This document shows positions 35,958 to 48,050 of a stretch of 64,000 nt of DNA, piece by piece. The DNA is from Mytilus trossulus (taxonomy: Eukaryota; Mollusca; Bivalvia; Mytilida; Mytilidae): the NCBI RefSeq assembly GCF_036588685.1, contig NC_086375.1, positions 47,500,955 to 47,564,954 on the forward strand. The letters are read 5' to 3'. The notes beneath the pieces are model-generated. The model was given only the letters and a program-made list of their open reading frames with translations. It did no database searches and was not told the DNA's origin. Both the position numbers and the translations under genes were made by a program. The stretch's first letter is position 1; every line of letters begins with the position of its first letter.

Positions 35958-37716
35958 TAGATTACTCTCTCACTGCTTGGGGCTGAAATATGAAACTTTT
36001 TATTGTTTTATTTTTAGCACTTTTTTATTGCAATTTTAGCTAAAAGGAAACAATTCTTTTTTAAACTCTTGATATTGAACATTATGATTTTGTTTCGTTT
36101 TATTTGTTTTGATATTTGATAGCTCGTAAATTCGATGCAGAAAAATAACATAGTACATTATGCAATATATTACGGGAAAATGGTGGTACTTTTAAAAAAG
36201 TACATTGTTGACGACAAATATATACTTTTTTTTTGCCATGATCTCATATATTTTCCTACATTGGTGACTTATGATTACCGAAATATGGTGTGCAACACGA
36301 CATGTGGAAAACATGCAGCAGGAACTCGTTTACCTTAGAATTATGATAATTTTATAAATCTTTAGGGTTACCTGACAGTTTGCTTAACTGTCGCTATCTT
36401 TTTTTTATCTTTCTAAAACCATGAGTAAAAACATAAGGTTTTTATTGCTCACTTGCTATTTCCTAAATCTATTGTTAGTGTTGTTCTATTGATAACTTAA
36501 TACTGTTAACATAGATAATATTTTTTTAGAATTTACTATGAATATAATAATGAGGACTTTTCTTGATTCTTGAATCTGTTTTTTTCATTGTGTTTGTTTT
36601 TCTGATAACTTATATTAAACGTATTGTACAACATGGTTTAATGGTCACTTCCGCACAACTAACAATGAAATTAATAAGACAATATAAATTTGCACACCAG
36701 CAGCGGTGATATGGTACAAAGGTGCAACTCCAGGGGGCTAATATAATCACATACATGCAAATTTATAAACAGTAGAATGTCACTTTGCAGGAGATATTTT
36801 TCAAACAATAGAAGCAATAGAGCGATCCACCTATGTTCTGTAAAAGTTATCCAGCTGAAAATTTCTCACAACATATTTGTTGTTCTAACGCTTTTTTATG
36901 TAACAATTTTATTTTCTTTGTAATTTTGATACAGAACATTATGATTTCAGTTTCCAAAATATCGAATTTTCTATATCTGAGTGGCATAAAACCTAAAATT
37001 GGTCGCTTATATAGAGATTTTGTCTTCAACAGAGACTTTATGATTTGGAATAGGCATCTTTACTAATATTTGAAGTATTCCATTAACGATAGAAGTATCC
37101 AAACAACCAGGTTGGCACAGAAAGATGAATGACTGATATAAGTAAGATAGGCATAACTCGAAATGATCCATGTTTTGGTGCAGTTTGTGTTGCTCAGTCT
37201 TTTTTTTTCTAAGTAATTCTTTGATGACTTGTTTGCCTTTGTGTCGTTAATTGTTTTTAACCATGACAATGTCAGCCTCTTAAGTGTTAAATATCCGCCT
37301 CGCATCTTCTATCTCTTTTTGGTTATGTCTAATACATGAACATTTGTCATATGTGTTGAAACAAATTGGAAGATTTTATGTGTTGAAAATGTACAGAACA
37401 AATAAATTGAACGTTATAAAACGAGTGGACACTGACCGGGAATTGCTTAACTAGTTGGAACACAAACATTTAAAGAATTTTTTTCCGCAACCTTTATTTT
37501 ACTTTGTGATTTTTTATGTTCTTTATTTTGTTTTTTCATCTTTTTGTATGAGTGTTCATTGTGTTGTACCCAGTAACATTATTGCTTTGTTTCAATCGGT
37601 ATACTTTCCATCGATTTGTATCAAAAGCTGACTGACTGTAAGAACGGTTACACTTCATCCCTTCAGTTTATCATAAGTAAATGGTTAACAAAACAAATCA
37701 TTTTCATGTAAGATAA
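35958..37716. other. Spacer of the 2.9-kb tandem unit (copies 2-3)
   Basis: Matches the spacers at 38817-40677 and 41780-43642 over most of its length, for example GCAGGAACTCGTTTACCTTA and CACACCAGCAGCGGTGATAT variants. Non-coding. Confidence 0.6.
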
Positions 37717-38059
37717 TTTATTCAAACAACATAAATTAAAGTAATACAATAATATACAAGTATTGTTTGTGTTTTTTCACCATATAGTTTTTTCTCTTTA
37801 AGTTCATCATCGTAATTAATTTCACATTGTTTTTGTACGTTTCTTGTCCTTGAACATCACCGGCACTACTTCAACTCCGTCTCAATCACTGTTATTCGAC
37901 AGCAGTATTTTAATCCGTCTTTGGAATGTACACCAGTGGTACATTCCATCTCTAACTCCTTCTATCTTAAAGTCTTTTGACAGCAAGAATTTTGCTATTT
38001 TGACACATTTCAAAATGTGTAAAGTATAGGTTTATCTCCGGGCAGAGATAAGTTCAAGT
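37717..38059 (-). promoter_or_regulatory. 3' region of GTPase copy 3: two stem-loops and polyA signal
   Basis: Stem-loops at 38032-38051 and 37923-37947, both fully paired; AATAAA (minus) at 37717-37722. Confidence 0.6.
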
Positions 38060-38608
38060 TCATCGTGCGAAAACACGTTTAAGCACATTGGTTTTCTTTT
38101 TTCTATATCTAATAGCGGCGCAGACGACACTTTCGAAGACATTCTTCACTCCCTCATTTGTAGCTGCAGAACATTTGTTGTAATAGTCAGCGTTAATTGA
38201 TTTCATAAAGTTTTGTCCTTCAGCATCTGATACATGATCGGTATTATTCTCATCCCGCATGTCACTATGTGTAGCGACTAAAACAATTGGTTTCTTCTTA
38301 TGGAGCTTTCTGACCATTGTAATCCAAAAGGATTTGACGTTTTCAAATGATTCTTTGTCAACGGCACTGTAGCATACGACAATGACGTCAGCTTCTGTTA
38401 TTGTTTTGCATCTTGCTGATTGATCTTCATAGATATTGACGCTGTATTTGTCACCGTAAGCAGATACATAACCAGTGGATGTTTCTGCAACTGTAGCAAC
38501 ATATTTGTCTGAGAATTGGCTTCCAGCAAATCTTTTAGCAAGGCATGTCTTGCCTACCATTCCATCACCAACAACGGCACAGGAAACAGTGTTCTCGTAG
38601 CAAACCAT
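38060..38608 (-). CDS. Atypical Rho/Rac-like small GTPase, array copy 3 (182 aa, intronless)
   Basis: P loop GDGMVGKT, switch II YEDQSAR without DxxGQ, G4 THSD, G5 CSA, polybasic tail without CAAX. Distinctive changes are TSTGYVSAYG in place of TSTGSVSAYG, and FWITMVRK in place of FWIPMVRK. ATG at 38608. The surrounding 2.9-kb unit is closest to that of copy 4. Confidence 0.85.
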   Translation of the reverse strand: MVCYENTVSCAVVGDGMVGKTCLAKRFAGSQFSDKYVATVAETSTGYVSAYGDKYSVNIYEDQSARCKTITEADVIVVCYSAVDKESFENVKSFWITMVRKLHKKKPIVLVATHSDMRDENNTDHVSDAEGQNFMKSINADYYNKCSAATNEGVKNVFESVVCAAIRYRKKKTNVLKRVFAR

Positions 38609-38687
38609 GTTTTCAATTTCTGTTTAAAATCTTTAAACGTGTAATAAGTCAGTAGAAAAGTGATATGCCAAATGTAAAATCTTCAGC

Positions 38688-38816
38688 CCTTTTATAGATC
38701 CCAAGTCGTTTGCCTGGGTAAATCCATTGTTCATAAAGATATCCTACTAAGTGAAGATTCTATTGTTTATAAATGACAACCCTGTGTGATCAAATTTACC
38801 CCCAAGTGTTATAACC
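38688..38816 (-). promoter_or_regulatory. Promoter of GTPase copy 3
   Basis: TATAAAAGG (minus) at 38688-38696, 80 bp before the ATG, with the conserved upstream block. Confidence 0.65.
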
Positions 38817-40677
38817 TTGATAACTCTTTCACTGCTTGTGGCTGAAATATGAAACCTAGTATTGTTGTATATTTTTAGCAATATATTATTGCAATTGTAG
38901 CTAAAAGGAAGCAATTTTTTGTCATTACCCGTTATGATTTTGTCTCGTTTTTTTTAATTTGTTTTGATATTTGATAGTTTGTAAATTCGATGCAGAAAAA
39001 CAACATAGTACATACATGATATTGGAACAATTGTGGTACTTTAAGAACATAATACATTGTTGACGACAGATATACTCTATTTTTTGTAGCCATGATCCCA
39101 TATATTTCCTGCATTGGTGACTTATAATTATTTATATATAGTGTGCAATACAACATGCGGAATGTGTGAAGCAGGAACTCGTTTACCTTAGAATTATGAT
39201 TGTTTTATAAATCTTTAGGTTATCTGAGTTTTTGTTAAACCACCGCTATTTTTTATCTTTCTAAAATCATGTATACAAGCATATGAATTTAACTTCTCAC
39301 TTGCTTTTTCTTAATTCTATTTCTCGTGTTGTTCTTTGAATTACTTGGGACTGTTGATTATAAATATTTTGAGAACTTCCTATAAATATCTTAATGTGTT
39401 TTTTTCTTGTTTCATGAATCTGTCTTTCCGTTGTGAATGTTATTCTGATAATTTAATTAACATATTGTGCAACATGGTTTAACAGAAATAATATGAACTT
39501 AGAAGAAAGTTTAAAAAGACAGAATTTCGATTTGTTTGTCAAAATTTGTATTAGTACTTAGATTATCTTCATTGTAAGAATATGATACTAAAAGTAAACA
39601 AAATAATTGCTTACACACAATTTACAACGAAATAAATGAAACAATATCAATTTACACAACACAAGCAGTGAAATGGTCATATAAATAGAACTCCAGGGGG
39701 CTAATACAAGCACATACATATGAATTTATAGACAATAGAATTGTCACTTAGCAGGAGATATTTGTCAAACAATAGAAGCAATAGAGCAATCAACCTATGT
39801 TCAGTAAAGAGCATCCAGTTTAAAATTTCTCACACAATACTTGTCGTCCTAATTAATTTTTTGTAACATTTTATTTTCATTGAAATCTTGATACATCACA
39901 TTATGATTTCAGTTTCCAAACTTAAAATTTTCTATTTCGAAGTGACATATGGCTATCGGTCAAAATTAAAGTATGGTTGCTTCTAAGGAGGTTTTGTCCA
40001 CAATAAAGATTTCATGATTTTGAACAGGCAACTTCACTGATTCTGACTTCAAGATAAGATGAAAGTATGCCAACGACAATAGAAGTATCTCTAGAACCAT
40101 GTTGGTACAGAAAGATGAAGGACTGATATAAGTGGGTAGACTTAACTCGAGATGACCCATTCTTTTGGACGAGTATGTGTTGCTCGGTTTTTTTTCTATG
40201 TAATTCTTGGGTGACTTGTTTGCTTTTTTCTCGTTAATTATGTTTAGCCATGACAATTCCAGTTTATTAAGTGTTTAATATCCGCTCCGCATCTTCCATC
40301 TCTTTTTGGTTATGTCTAATACATGACAATTTATAATATGTGTTGATAATGTACAAAACAAATATATCGAACGCTATCAAACGATTGGCCATTGACCGGG
40401 AATTGCTTTACCAATTGGAGCACAATCATTTTAAACATTTTATCCGCAACCTTTATTTTACTTTGTGATTTTTTATGTTCTTTATTTTATTTTTTCATCT
40501 TTTTGTATGAGTGTTCATTGTGTTGTACCCAGTAACATTACTGCTTTGTTTCAATCGGTATACTTTCCATCGATTTGTACCAAAAGCTGACTGACTGTGT
40601 AAGAACGGTTACATATCATCCCTTCAGTATATCATAAGTAAATGGTTAACAGAACAAATATTTTTTATGTAATATAA
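38817..40677. other. Spacer of the tandem unit (copies 3-4)
   Basis: Collinear with 41780-43642, including GAACTCCAGGGGGCTAATAC and CAGGAGATATTTGTCAAAC. Short frames are chance. Confidence 0.6.
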
Positions 40678-41022
40678 TTTATTCTTACAACATAAATTAA
40701 AGTTATACAATAATATACAAGTTTTGTTTGTGTCTTTTCACCATATAAGTTTTTGTTCTCTTTAAGTTCATCATCGTTATTAATGTCACATTGTTTTTGT
40801 CAGTGTTTGTCCTTGCCCATCACAGGAACTACTTCATCTCCATTTCAATCACAGTAATACGACAGCAGTATTTCGATTCGTCTTTGGAATGTACACCAGT
40901 GGTACATTCTATCTCCAACTCCGTCTATCTCAAAGTCTTTTGACAGCAAGTATTTTGCTATTTTGGCACATTTTAAAATGTGTAAAGTATAGGTATATCT
41001 CCGGGCAGAGATAAGTTCAAGT
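40678..41022 (-). promoter_or_regulatory. 3' region of GTPase copy 4: two stem-loops and polyA signal
   Basis: First stem shortened to TATCTC/GAGATA (40996-41013); second stem at 40886-40910 has a changed end base. AATAAA (minus) at 40678-40683. Confidence 0.6.
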
Positions 41023-41571
41023 TCATCGTGCAAAAACACGTTTAAGCACATTGGTTTTCTTTTTTCTATGTCTAATAGCGGCGCAGACGACACTTTCGAA
41101 AACATTCTTTACTCCTTCGTTTGTAGCTGCAGAACATTTGTTGTAATAGTCAGCATTTATTGATTTCATAAAGTTTTGTCCTTCAGCATCTGATACATGA
41201 TCGGTATTATTCTCATCACGCATGTCACTCTGTGTAGCGACTAAAACAATTGGTTTCTTCTTATGGAGCTTTCTTACCATTGGAATCCAAAACGATTTGA
41301 CGTTTTCAAATGATTCTTTGTCAACTGCACTGTAGCATACGACAATGACGTCAGCTTCTGTTATTGTTTTGCATCTTGCTGATTGATCTTCATAGATATT
41401 GACGCTGTATTTGTCACCGTAGGCAGATACGGACCCAGTTGTTGTTTCTGCAACCGTAGCAACATATTTGTCTGAGAATTGGCTTCCAGCAAATCTTTTA
41501 GCAAGACATGTCTTGCCTACTATTCCATCACCAACAATGGCACAGGAAACAGTGTTCTCGTAGCAAACCAT
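41023..41571 (-). CDS. Atypical Rho/Rac-like small GTPase, array copy 4 (182 aa, intronless)
   Basis: P loop GDGIVGKT, switch II YEDQSAR without DxxGQ, G4 TQSD, G5 CSA, polybasic tail RHRKKKTNVLKRVFAR with no CAAX. Its flanks match copy 3, but the bases for TVAETTTGSVSAYG match copy 1, which suggests gene conversion. ATG at 41571. Confidence 0.85.
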   Translation of the reverse strand: MVCYENTVSCAIVGDGIVGKTCLAKRFAGSQFSDKYVATVAETTTGSVSAYGDKYSVNIYEDQSARCKTITEADVIVVCYSAVDKESFENVKSFWIPMVRKLHKKKPIVLVATQSDMRDENNTDHVSDAEGQNFMKSINADYYNKCSAATNEGVKNVFESVVCAAIRHRKKKTNVLKRVFAR

Positions 41572-41650
41572 GTTTTCAATTTCTGATTTAAATCTTTAAA
41601 TGTGTAATAAGTCAGTAGAAAAGTGTTATGCCAAATGTAAAATTGTCAGC

Positions 41651-41779
41651 CTTTTTATAGATCCCGAGTCGTTTGCCTCGGTAAATCCATTGTTCAAAGA
41701 GATCTCCTACGAAGTGAAGATTCTTTTGTTTATAAATGACAACCCTGTGTGATCAAATTTACCCCCAAGTGTTTCAACC
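41651..41779 (-). promoter_or_regulatory. Promoter of GTPase copy 4
   Basis: TATAAAAAG (minus) at 41651-41659, about 80 bp before the ATG, with the conserved upstream block. Confidence 0.6.
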
Positions 41780-43642
41780 TTGATAACTCTTTCACTGCTT
41801 GTGGCTGAAATATGAAACTTATTATTGTTGTATATTTTTAGCAATATGTTATTGCAATTGTAGCTGAAAGGAAACAATTCTTTGTTATTGAACACTATGA
41901 TTTTGTCTCATTTTTTTGAATTGTTTTGATATTTGATAGTTCGTAAATTCGATGCAGAAAAACAACATAGTACATACATGATAGAGGGAAAATGGTTGTA
42001 CTTTTAGAAAATAGTACATTGTTGACCACAGATATACTCTACTTTTGTAGCCATGATCCCATATATTTCCTGCATTGGTGACTTATAAATATTTATATAA
42101 AGTGTGCAATACAACATGCGGAATGTGTGAAGCAGGAACTCGTTTACCTTAGAATTATGCTTTTTTTATATAAATCTTAAGGTTATCTGAGTTTTTGTTA
42201 AACCATCGCTATTTTTTACCTTTCTAAAACCATGTTTACAAACATATGATTTTGACTGCTCACTTGCTTTTTCCTAATTCTATTTCTCGTGTTGTTTTTT
42301 GAATTACTTAGAACTGTTAACATTGATTATAAATTTTGAGAACTTACTATGAATACCTTAATGTGGACTTTTCTTGTTTCTTCAATCTGTATTCCCATTG
42401 TGTATTTTATTCTGATACTTATATTTAACAGATTGTACAACATGGTGTAACAGAAATAGTATGTACTTAGCAGAAAGTTCAAAAAGACAGATTTTTTATT
42501 TTTTTGTCAATACTTGTACTAGTACTTAAATTGTCTTCATTGTAAGTATATGATACTAGAAGTAAACAAAATTATTATTTACACACAACTAACAACTAAA
42601 TAAATCAAACGATATCAATTTACACACCACAAGCAGTGAAATGGTCATAAAGGTAGAACTCCAGGGGGCTAATACAATCACATACATATGAACTTATAGA
42701 CAATAGAATTGTCACTTAGTAGGAGATATTTGTCAAACAATAGAAGCAATAGAGCGATCAACCTATGTTCTGTAGAAGGCATCCAGTAGAAAATGTCTAA
42801 AAAAAATTTGTCGTTCTAATTCATTTTTTGTAACATTTTATTTTCATTGAAATTTTGATACATCACATTATGATTTCAGTTTGCAAACTTCAAATTTTCT
42901 ATTTCGGAGTGACATATGGCTATCGGTCAAAATTAAAGTATGGTTGCTTCTAAGAAGGTTTTGTCCTCAATAAATATTTCATGATTTTGAACAGGCAACA
43001 TCACTGATTCTAACTTCAAGATAAGATGAAAGTATACCAATGAAGATAGAAGTATCTCTAAAACCATGTTGGTACAGAACGATAAAGGACTTATAAGTGG
43101 GATAGACTTAACTCGAGATGACCCATTCTTTTGGAGGAGTATGTGTTGCTCGTTTTTTTCCTATGTAATTCTTTGATGACTTGTTTGCCTTTTTGTCGTT
43201 AATTGTTTTTAGAAATGACAATGCCAGTTTCTGAAGTGTTAAATATCCGCTTCGCATCTTCTATCTCTTTTTGGTTATGCCTAATACATGAACATTTGTC
43301 ATGGGTGTTGAAAAAAATGCAAGATTTGATAATGTACAGAACAAATAAATCGAACGTTATAAAACGAGTGGATATAGACCGGGAATTGCTTAACCATTTG
43401 AAACATTTTATCAGCAACCTTTATTTTACTTCGTGATTTTTTATGTACTTTGTTTTCGTTTTTTTCATCTTTTTGAGTTTTCATTGTGTTGTACCCAGTA
43501 ACTTCGTTGTTTTGTTTCAATCGGCATGTTTTTCTTCGATTTTTATCAAAAACTTACTGACTGTAAGAACGGTAACATGTCATCCCTTCAGTATATCAAA
43601 AGTAAAATGGTTAACAAAACAAATCATTTTCATGTAAGATAA
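41780..43642. other. Spacer of the tandem unit (copies 4-5)
   Basis: Collinear with 38817-40677; no gene. Overlapping short frames around 43200-43640 are spacer sequence. Confidence 0.6.
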
Positions 43643-43986
43643 TTTATTCAAACAACATAAATTAATGTAATACAATAGTATACAAGTATTGTTTGTGTCT
43701 TTTCAACATATAAATTTTTTCTCTTTAAGTTCATCATCGTAATTAATTTCACATTGTTTTTGTAAGTTTGTGTCCTTGAACATCACCAGAACCACTTGTT
43801 CTCCATCTCAATCACTGAAATTCGACAGGAATATTTCAATCCGTCTTTGGAATGTACACCAGTGGTACATTCCACCTCCAACTACATCTATCTCAAAGTC
43901 TTTTTACAACAGGTATTTTGCTATTTTTGACACATTTTAAGATGTGTAAAGTATAGGTTTATCTCCGGGCAGAGATAAGTTCAAGT
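43643..43986 (-). promoter_or_regulatory. 3' region of GTPase copy 5: two stem-loops and polyA signal
   Basis: Fully paired stem-loops at 43959-43978 and 43849-43873; AATAAA (minus) at 43643-43648. Confidence 0.6.
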
Positions 43987-44535
43987 TCATCGTGCAAATA
44001 CACGTTTAAGTACATTGGTTTTCTTTTTTCTGTATCTAATAGCGGCACAGACGACACTTTCGAAGACATTCTTTACTCCTTCATTTGTAGCAGCAGAACA
44101 TTTGTTGTAATAGTCAGCATTAATTGATTTCATAAAGTTTTGTCCTTCAGCGTCTGATACATGGTCAGTATTATTCTCTTCACGCATGTCACTATGTGTA
44201 GCGACCAAAACAATTGGTTTCTTCTTATTTATTTTTCTGACCATTGGAATCCAATATGATTTGACGTTTTCAAATGATTCTTTGTCAACTGCGCTGTAGC
44301 ACACAACAATGACGTCAGATTCTGTTATTGTTTTGGATCTAGCTGATTGATCTTCATAGCTGATGACGCTGTACTTGTCACCATAAGCAGACACAGATCC
44401 AGTTGATGTTTCTGCAACTGTAGCAACATATTGTTCAGCGAACTGGCTTCCAGCAAATCTTTTAGTAAGGCATGTTTTGCCTACCATTCCATCACCAACA
44501 ACGGCACAGGAAACAGTGTTCTCGTTACAAACCAT
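43987..44535 (-). CDS. Atypical Rho/Rac-like small GTPase, array copy 5 (182 aa, intronless, most divergent of the five)
   Basis: P loop GDGMVGKT followed by CLTKRFAG, then QFAEQYVATVAET. The switch-II region reads SYEDQSARSKTITESD, again without DxxGQ. G4 is THSD followed by MRE, G5 is CSA, and the tail is polybasic without CAAX. Its 3' spacer matches the array, but its upstream region beyond the TATA box has diverged, which marks the edge of the duplicated block. ATG at 44535. Confidence 0.85.
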   Translation of the reverse strand: MVCNENTVSCAVVGDGMVGKTCLTKRFAGSQFAEQYVATVAETSTGSVSAYGDKYSVISYEDQSARSKTITESDVIVVCYSAVDKESFENVKSYWIPMVRKINKKKPIVLVATHSDMREENNTDHVSDAEGQNFMKSINADYYNKCSAATNEGVKNVFESVVCAAIRYRKKKTNVLKRVFAR

Positions 44536-44618
44536 TTTCGTAGTTTTTTTAAGTCTTTAAATGTGTTACGAGTATTTAAAGTAGATATTCGTTATGAGAG
44601 AAAGTTACAATTTCTGTC

Positions 44619-44740
44619 CCTTTTATAGATCGTTTGTTTTTCGGTCGGATTCGCCCATTGTTCTTCAAATCTCCTGCAAAGAAACAATGCTTTTGTTTTT
44701 TCTTGCACACTGGTGGTATCAAGTTTACCCCCTGGAGTCA
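44619..44740 (-). promoter_or_regulatory. Promoter of GTPase copy 5
   Basis: TATAAAAGG (minus) at 44619-44627, 84 bp before the ATG. The upstream block is only loosely conserved (AAATCTCCTGC, AGTTTACCCCC). Confidence 0.55.
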
Positions 44741-47700
44741 CTACGTATATGTCCAAATCACTCTATGTGGTAGGAAAAGGAAAGTATTTTGAAAATTTGT
44801 TAATGTTTACTTTTCGATAGTCGAGTTTTCCACAGACATAACAGTAATACAATACGGCGTTGGAGGAGAACAACATTTTGTTTATACAGTTTTGTCTTTT
44901 TGAATTTCGTATGAATTGTTGTTTTGAAATAGAACAACTCACATGAATATCATGCTGTCTTGATTTTTGCAGTTTGTAATCATGTATGATAAAGTTATAC
45001 CCTTAAAGTAAACTTTCTGTGTAATTCCTCCTTTCCCTTTCAATACTTTCTACCTTGCTTGCACGGCAGCATTTTTATGAAACCATTAAGTCTTGTGAAT
45101 GTTGTTGTCTTCTTTACCCTACTTGTTTATATAATTTTCGATGATTGTATAATTTTATCTGTCTTTTTCAAATTAGTAAAGGTTAATGTTTTTTTACTCA
45201 TTTTTAACAAACACGCCTTTCCGTGCAGACAGTGTATGTTGTTGAACATATGAAGGAATTCATATCTGATAAAAGAAGAAGTCTGAAATAAGTTCAAATA
45301 TGCTTGCATATTAAGCACAATGATGTTCATACGATTAAATATTCGTTTGTGTCAAACAAACGGGTACAATATTTAATGCTAATGAATGCCATTTAGTTTT
45401 GCAAATTTCACTTCATTTTCTGCATAAATGTGTTTTCAGTTAACATAGAAAACCTCTATATAAGGTAGAAGATAATGCAAACTCAGATATAATTTACATG
45501 TTATATGGTATATATTTGTGTAAATAGAATGCACGTTTTTTTGTGGATTCTCATTATATGACAGTCCACTGTCTGAACTTTAAGGGAATTTCTACTGATA
45601 CTATATGTCGAAGATAGTCCAAATGGGGTTATTGAATTGTTTTACCATCAAAATATATCGCATTTCTCGTTTCCTTTTTTTACAATTAGATATAAACAGA
45701 CCAACAGAGAGTTTCGTAGCTGAAAACAAAAGGTGTATTCGCTTGATTAGAAAACAATGCGTATACCTACTGATTGACTCAAGGTGGTAAATATCTCGCT
45801 GGTAATGCTGGTAGGGGTTGTAATATTATCTAGTGTTTCATTTTTGAAAACTACAGGGGGTTAATGTACATATATACTGTATTTGTTTGTGCTCTATCAT
45901 TTTTATTCTGTAAATGGACTAGCGATGATTCTTTGTGGATATTCAGTGCAATATTCAGTGTTTTGCTAAATTATAGTTTTGGTTTTAGTATACTTTGGAA
46001 TAATACAAGTGGAACTATTTGGTGTTTTCTTAAATCCAACAGTATTCATGGATTATAATAGATTTATCAATATCATATAATTTTTTTTAAAACTAGTGAT
46101 GGTTTTGTGTTCATACAATCGTAATTAGATTCAGGTGGATGTAAAAGAAGTTTGATGAGCAAGTGTTGATGACTTTTATGTATTCTACCAAACAAATATC
46201 ATTGGATTATACCAAAAACATATCAATGGATTACATTTCAAACATTGCATAATGCATTGCAGTTGAAAACTGTTTGGTTATTCTATTTGACTCTTTGGTC
46301 TCCCTAATGTTATCTACTGTAACAATATTTCCTAAAGTTTGTATATACTTTTATAAGAAGTATATAACTATGGTAATAAATATATTGAAAACATGTTCCT
46401 CTATTTCAGACTTAATTTTTAAATTGTTCTTTCTTTTGCAAATGATTTATTAATAATGTTAAAAATACTTTACTAAACATCGGTTTCCATCTTATTAATA
46501 AGATTGATTGCACACTTTCATGCATACTGCAATTGATTTGTTAGATAAGAGGCATCGGTGTTGTGTTTTTTTTCTGGTGGTGATGCAAGCTATGGTTAGA
46601 CTCAGGGTGTCTTTTTGAGAGAAGTAATTATTTGCAAAGGCGACAATAGTAGCATTTTGTGTCCGTGTTTTCATGGTTAGAAGAAATCGGTCGACAAAAA
46701 GACATATTCTGAGTTTTCAACACCTTTGGTTTTGAATACATTTGAATAAGCATAAGGTGCCACTGCTATTTTTACGTAACATTGCCTTTTTATGATATTG
46801 TGAGACTCCGGGTGGTTTTCTGTATAAACGAAAATAAGAAAACGAAATTTCGAAATGCAAAATAAAAATTAAGGTCAAAAGCAAACAATTTGCAAGGTAA
46901 GGTCACATTAACAGTTGAACATTGAAGAATAGTAGTATATTGATTTTTAAATGTCATATTCCTTTGCTGGGGACATTTAACTTAAGTATTTAAATTATTA
47001 TGAGAAAAGATTTTAAACTTTTTAATTAGACAGATTTCGCTAAAAGACTCTTTGTTGAATTCGTAAAATTAAGTAAATTTTCACTAAATAAAATACAATA
47101 CCGTCAAATTGACATACCCCATACCAAGTATAAACAGTAATATTGTAAATGGCCTTGTCCTTATTGTGCTACATAAATCCGATATTGTTGTCAGAACTTT
47201 ATATTCGAAATAGTTGCAAAATATTATTTTAATGTAATTCAGACAAGTTAGTACAAGGTATTAATCGTATTTGGTCTTGGATTGCAAATATATCGTTAGG
47301 AAAACCTGAAAAATATTACTGTGACTATTTAGGGCTCTTGCTTTGATATCACATCGTATGTTAATACGGATTATATATATTCCAGGAAATGATAATATAG
47401 CACCTATTCGTGGTCTTGATCTTGATCTACCTATTTAGTCGACTCTATGATCAGTTGTAAAGACTTTAACTTTTATTCATATAAAAAGTTAGCGAATATG
47501 TCATTTACAAAGAACTAAATTTTTTTTATTTTTTTTGTTGTTGGAAAAGGGAGCTTTTTATCGCGATTCTTTGAAAACCGAAAGGTAAATCAAAGATGGA
47601 ACAAGAAGTCATAATTTCAGAAAAAAAACCTGAACTATACATAAGATTATAATAAAGGACATAAAAATAATTACAAGCAATTCTTTTATATGTTATAATG

Positions 47701-47949
47701 TTTATTATAGCATATTGTAGAGTTACTAACATGATATATAAAATAACCCTCTTAAATTGAATAACTTTTAAATTATAAATTGGTAAATAATCAAGAAACT
47801 AAAGTTCCATCTTCCTCACTTGACCTTAGATGCTATTATTTGAAGTCCATTTTTTGTCATACAGCTCTTCCTCCTACATCATTTGGTTTAAAAGCATTCG
47901 GCTTTGAGCGTTCCTGGTGAAGTTTATTAAAAGAAGCTCCTTAGACATA
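44741..47949. other. Intergenic stretch, nothing recognised
   Basis: AT-rich sequence with short frames lacking domains or splice context. Confidence 0.4.
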
Positions 47950-48050
47950 AAAAGTAAAATCACAAAAATACTGAGCTCAAAGGAAAATTCAAAAGTCTCT
48001 AATCAAATGGCAAAATAAAATGATAAAACACATCAAACGATAATAATTCA
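47950..48050 (+). repeat. Dispersed repeat family B fragment
   Basis: AAAATCACAAAAATACTGAG, GGAAAATTCAAAA and ACACATCAAACGA match the other B copies. Confidence 0.55.
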
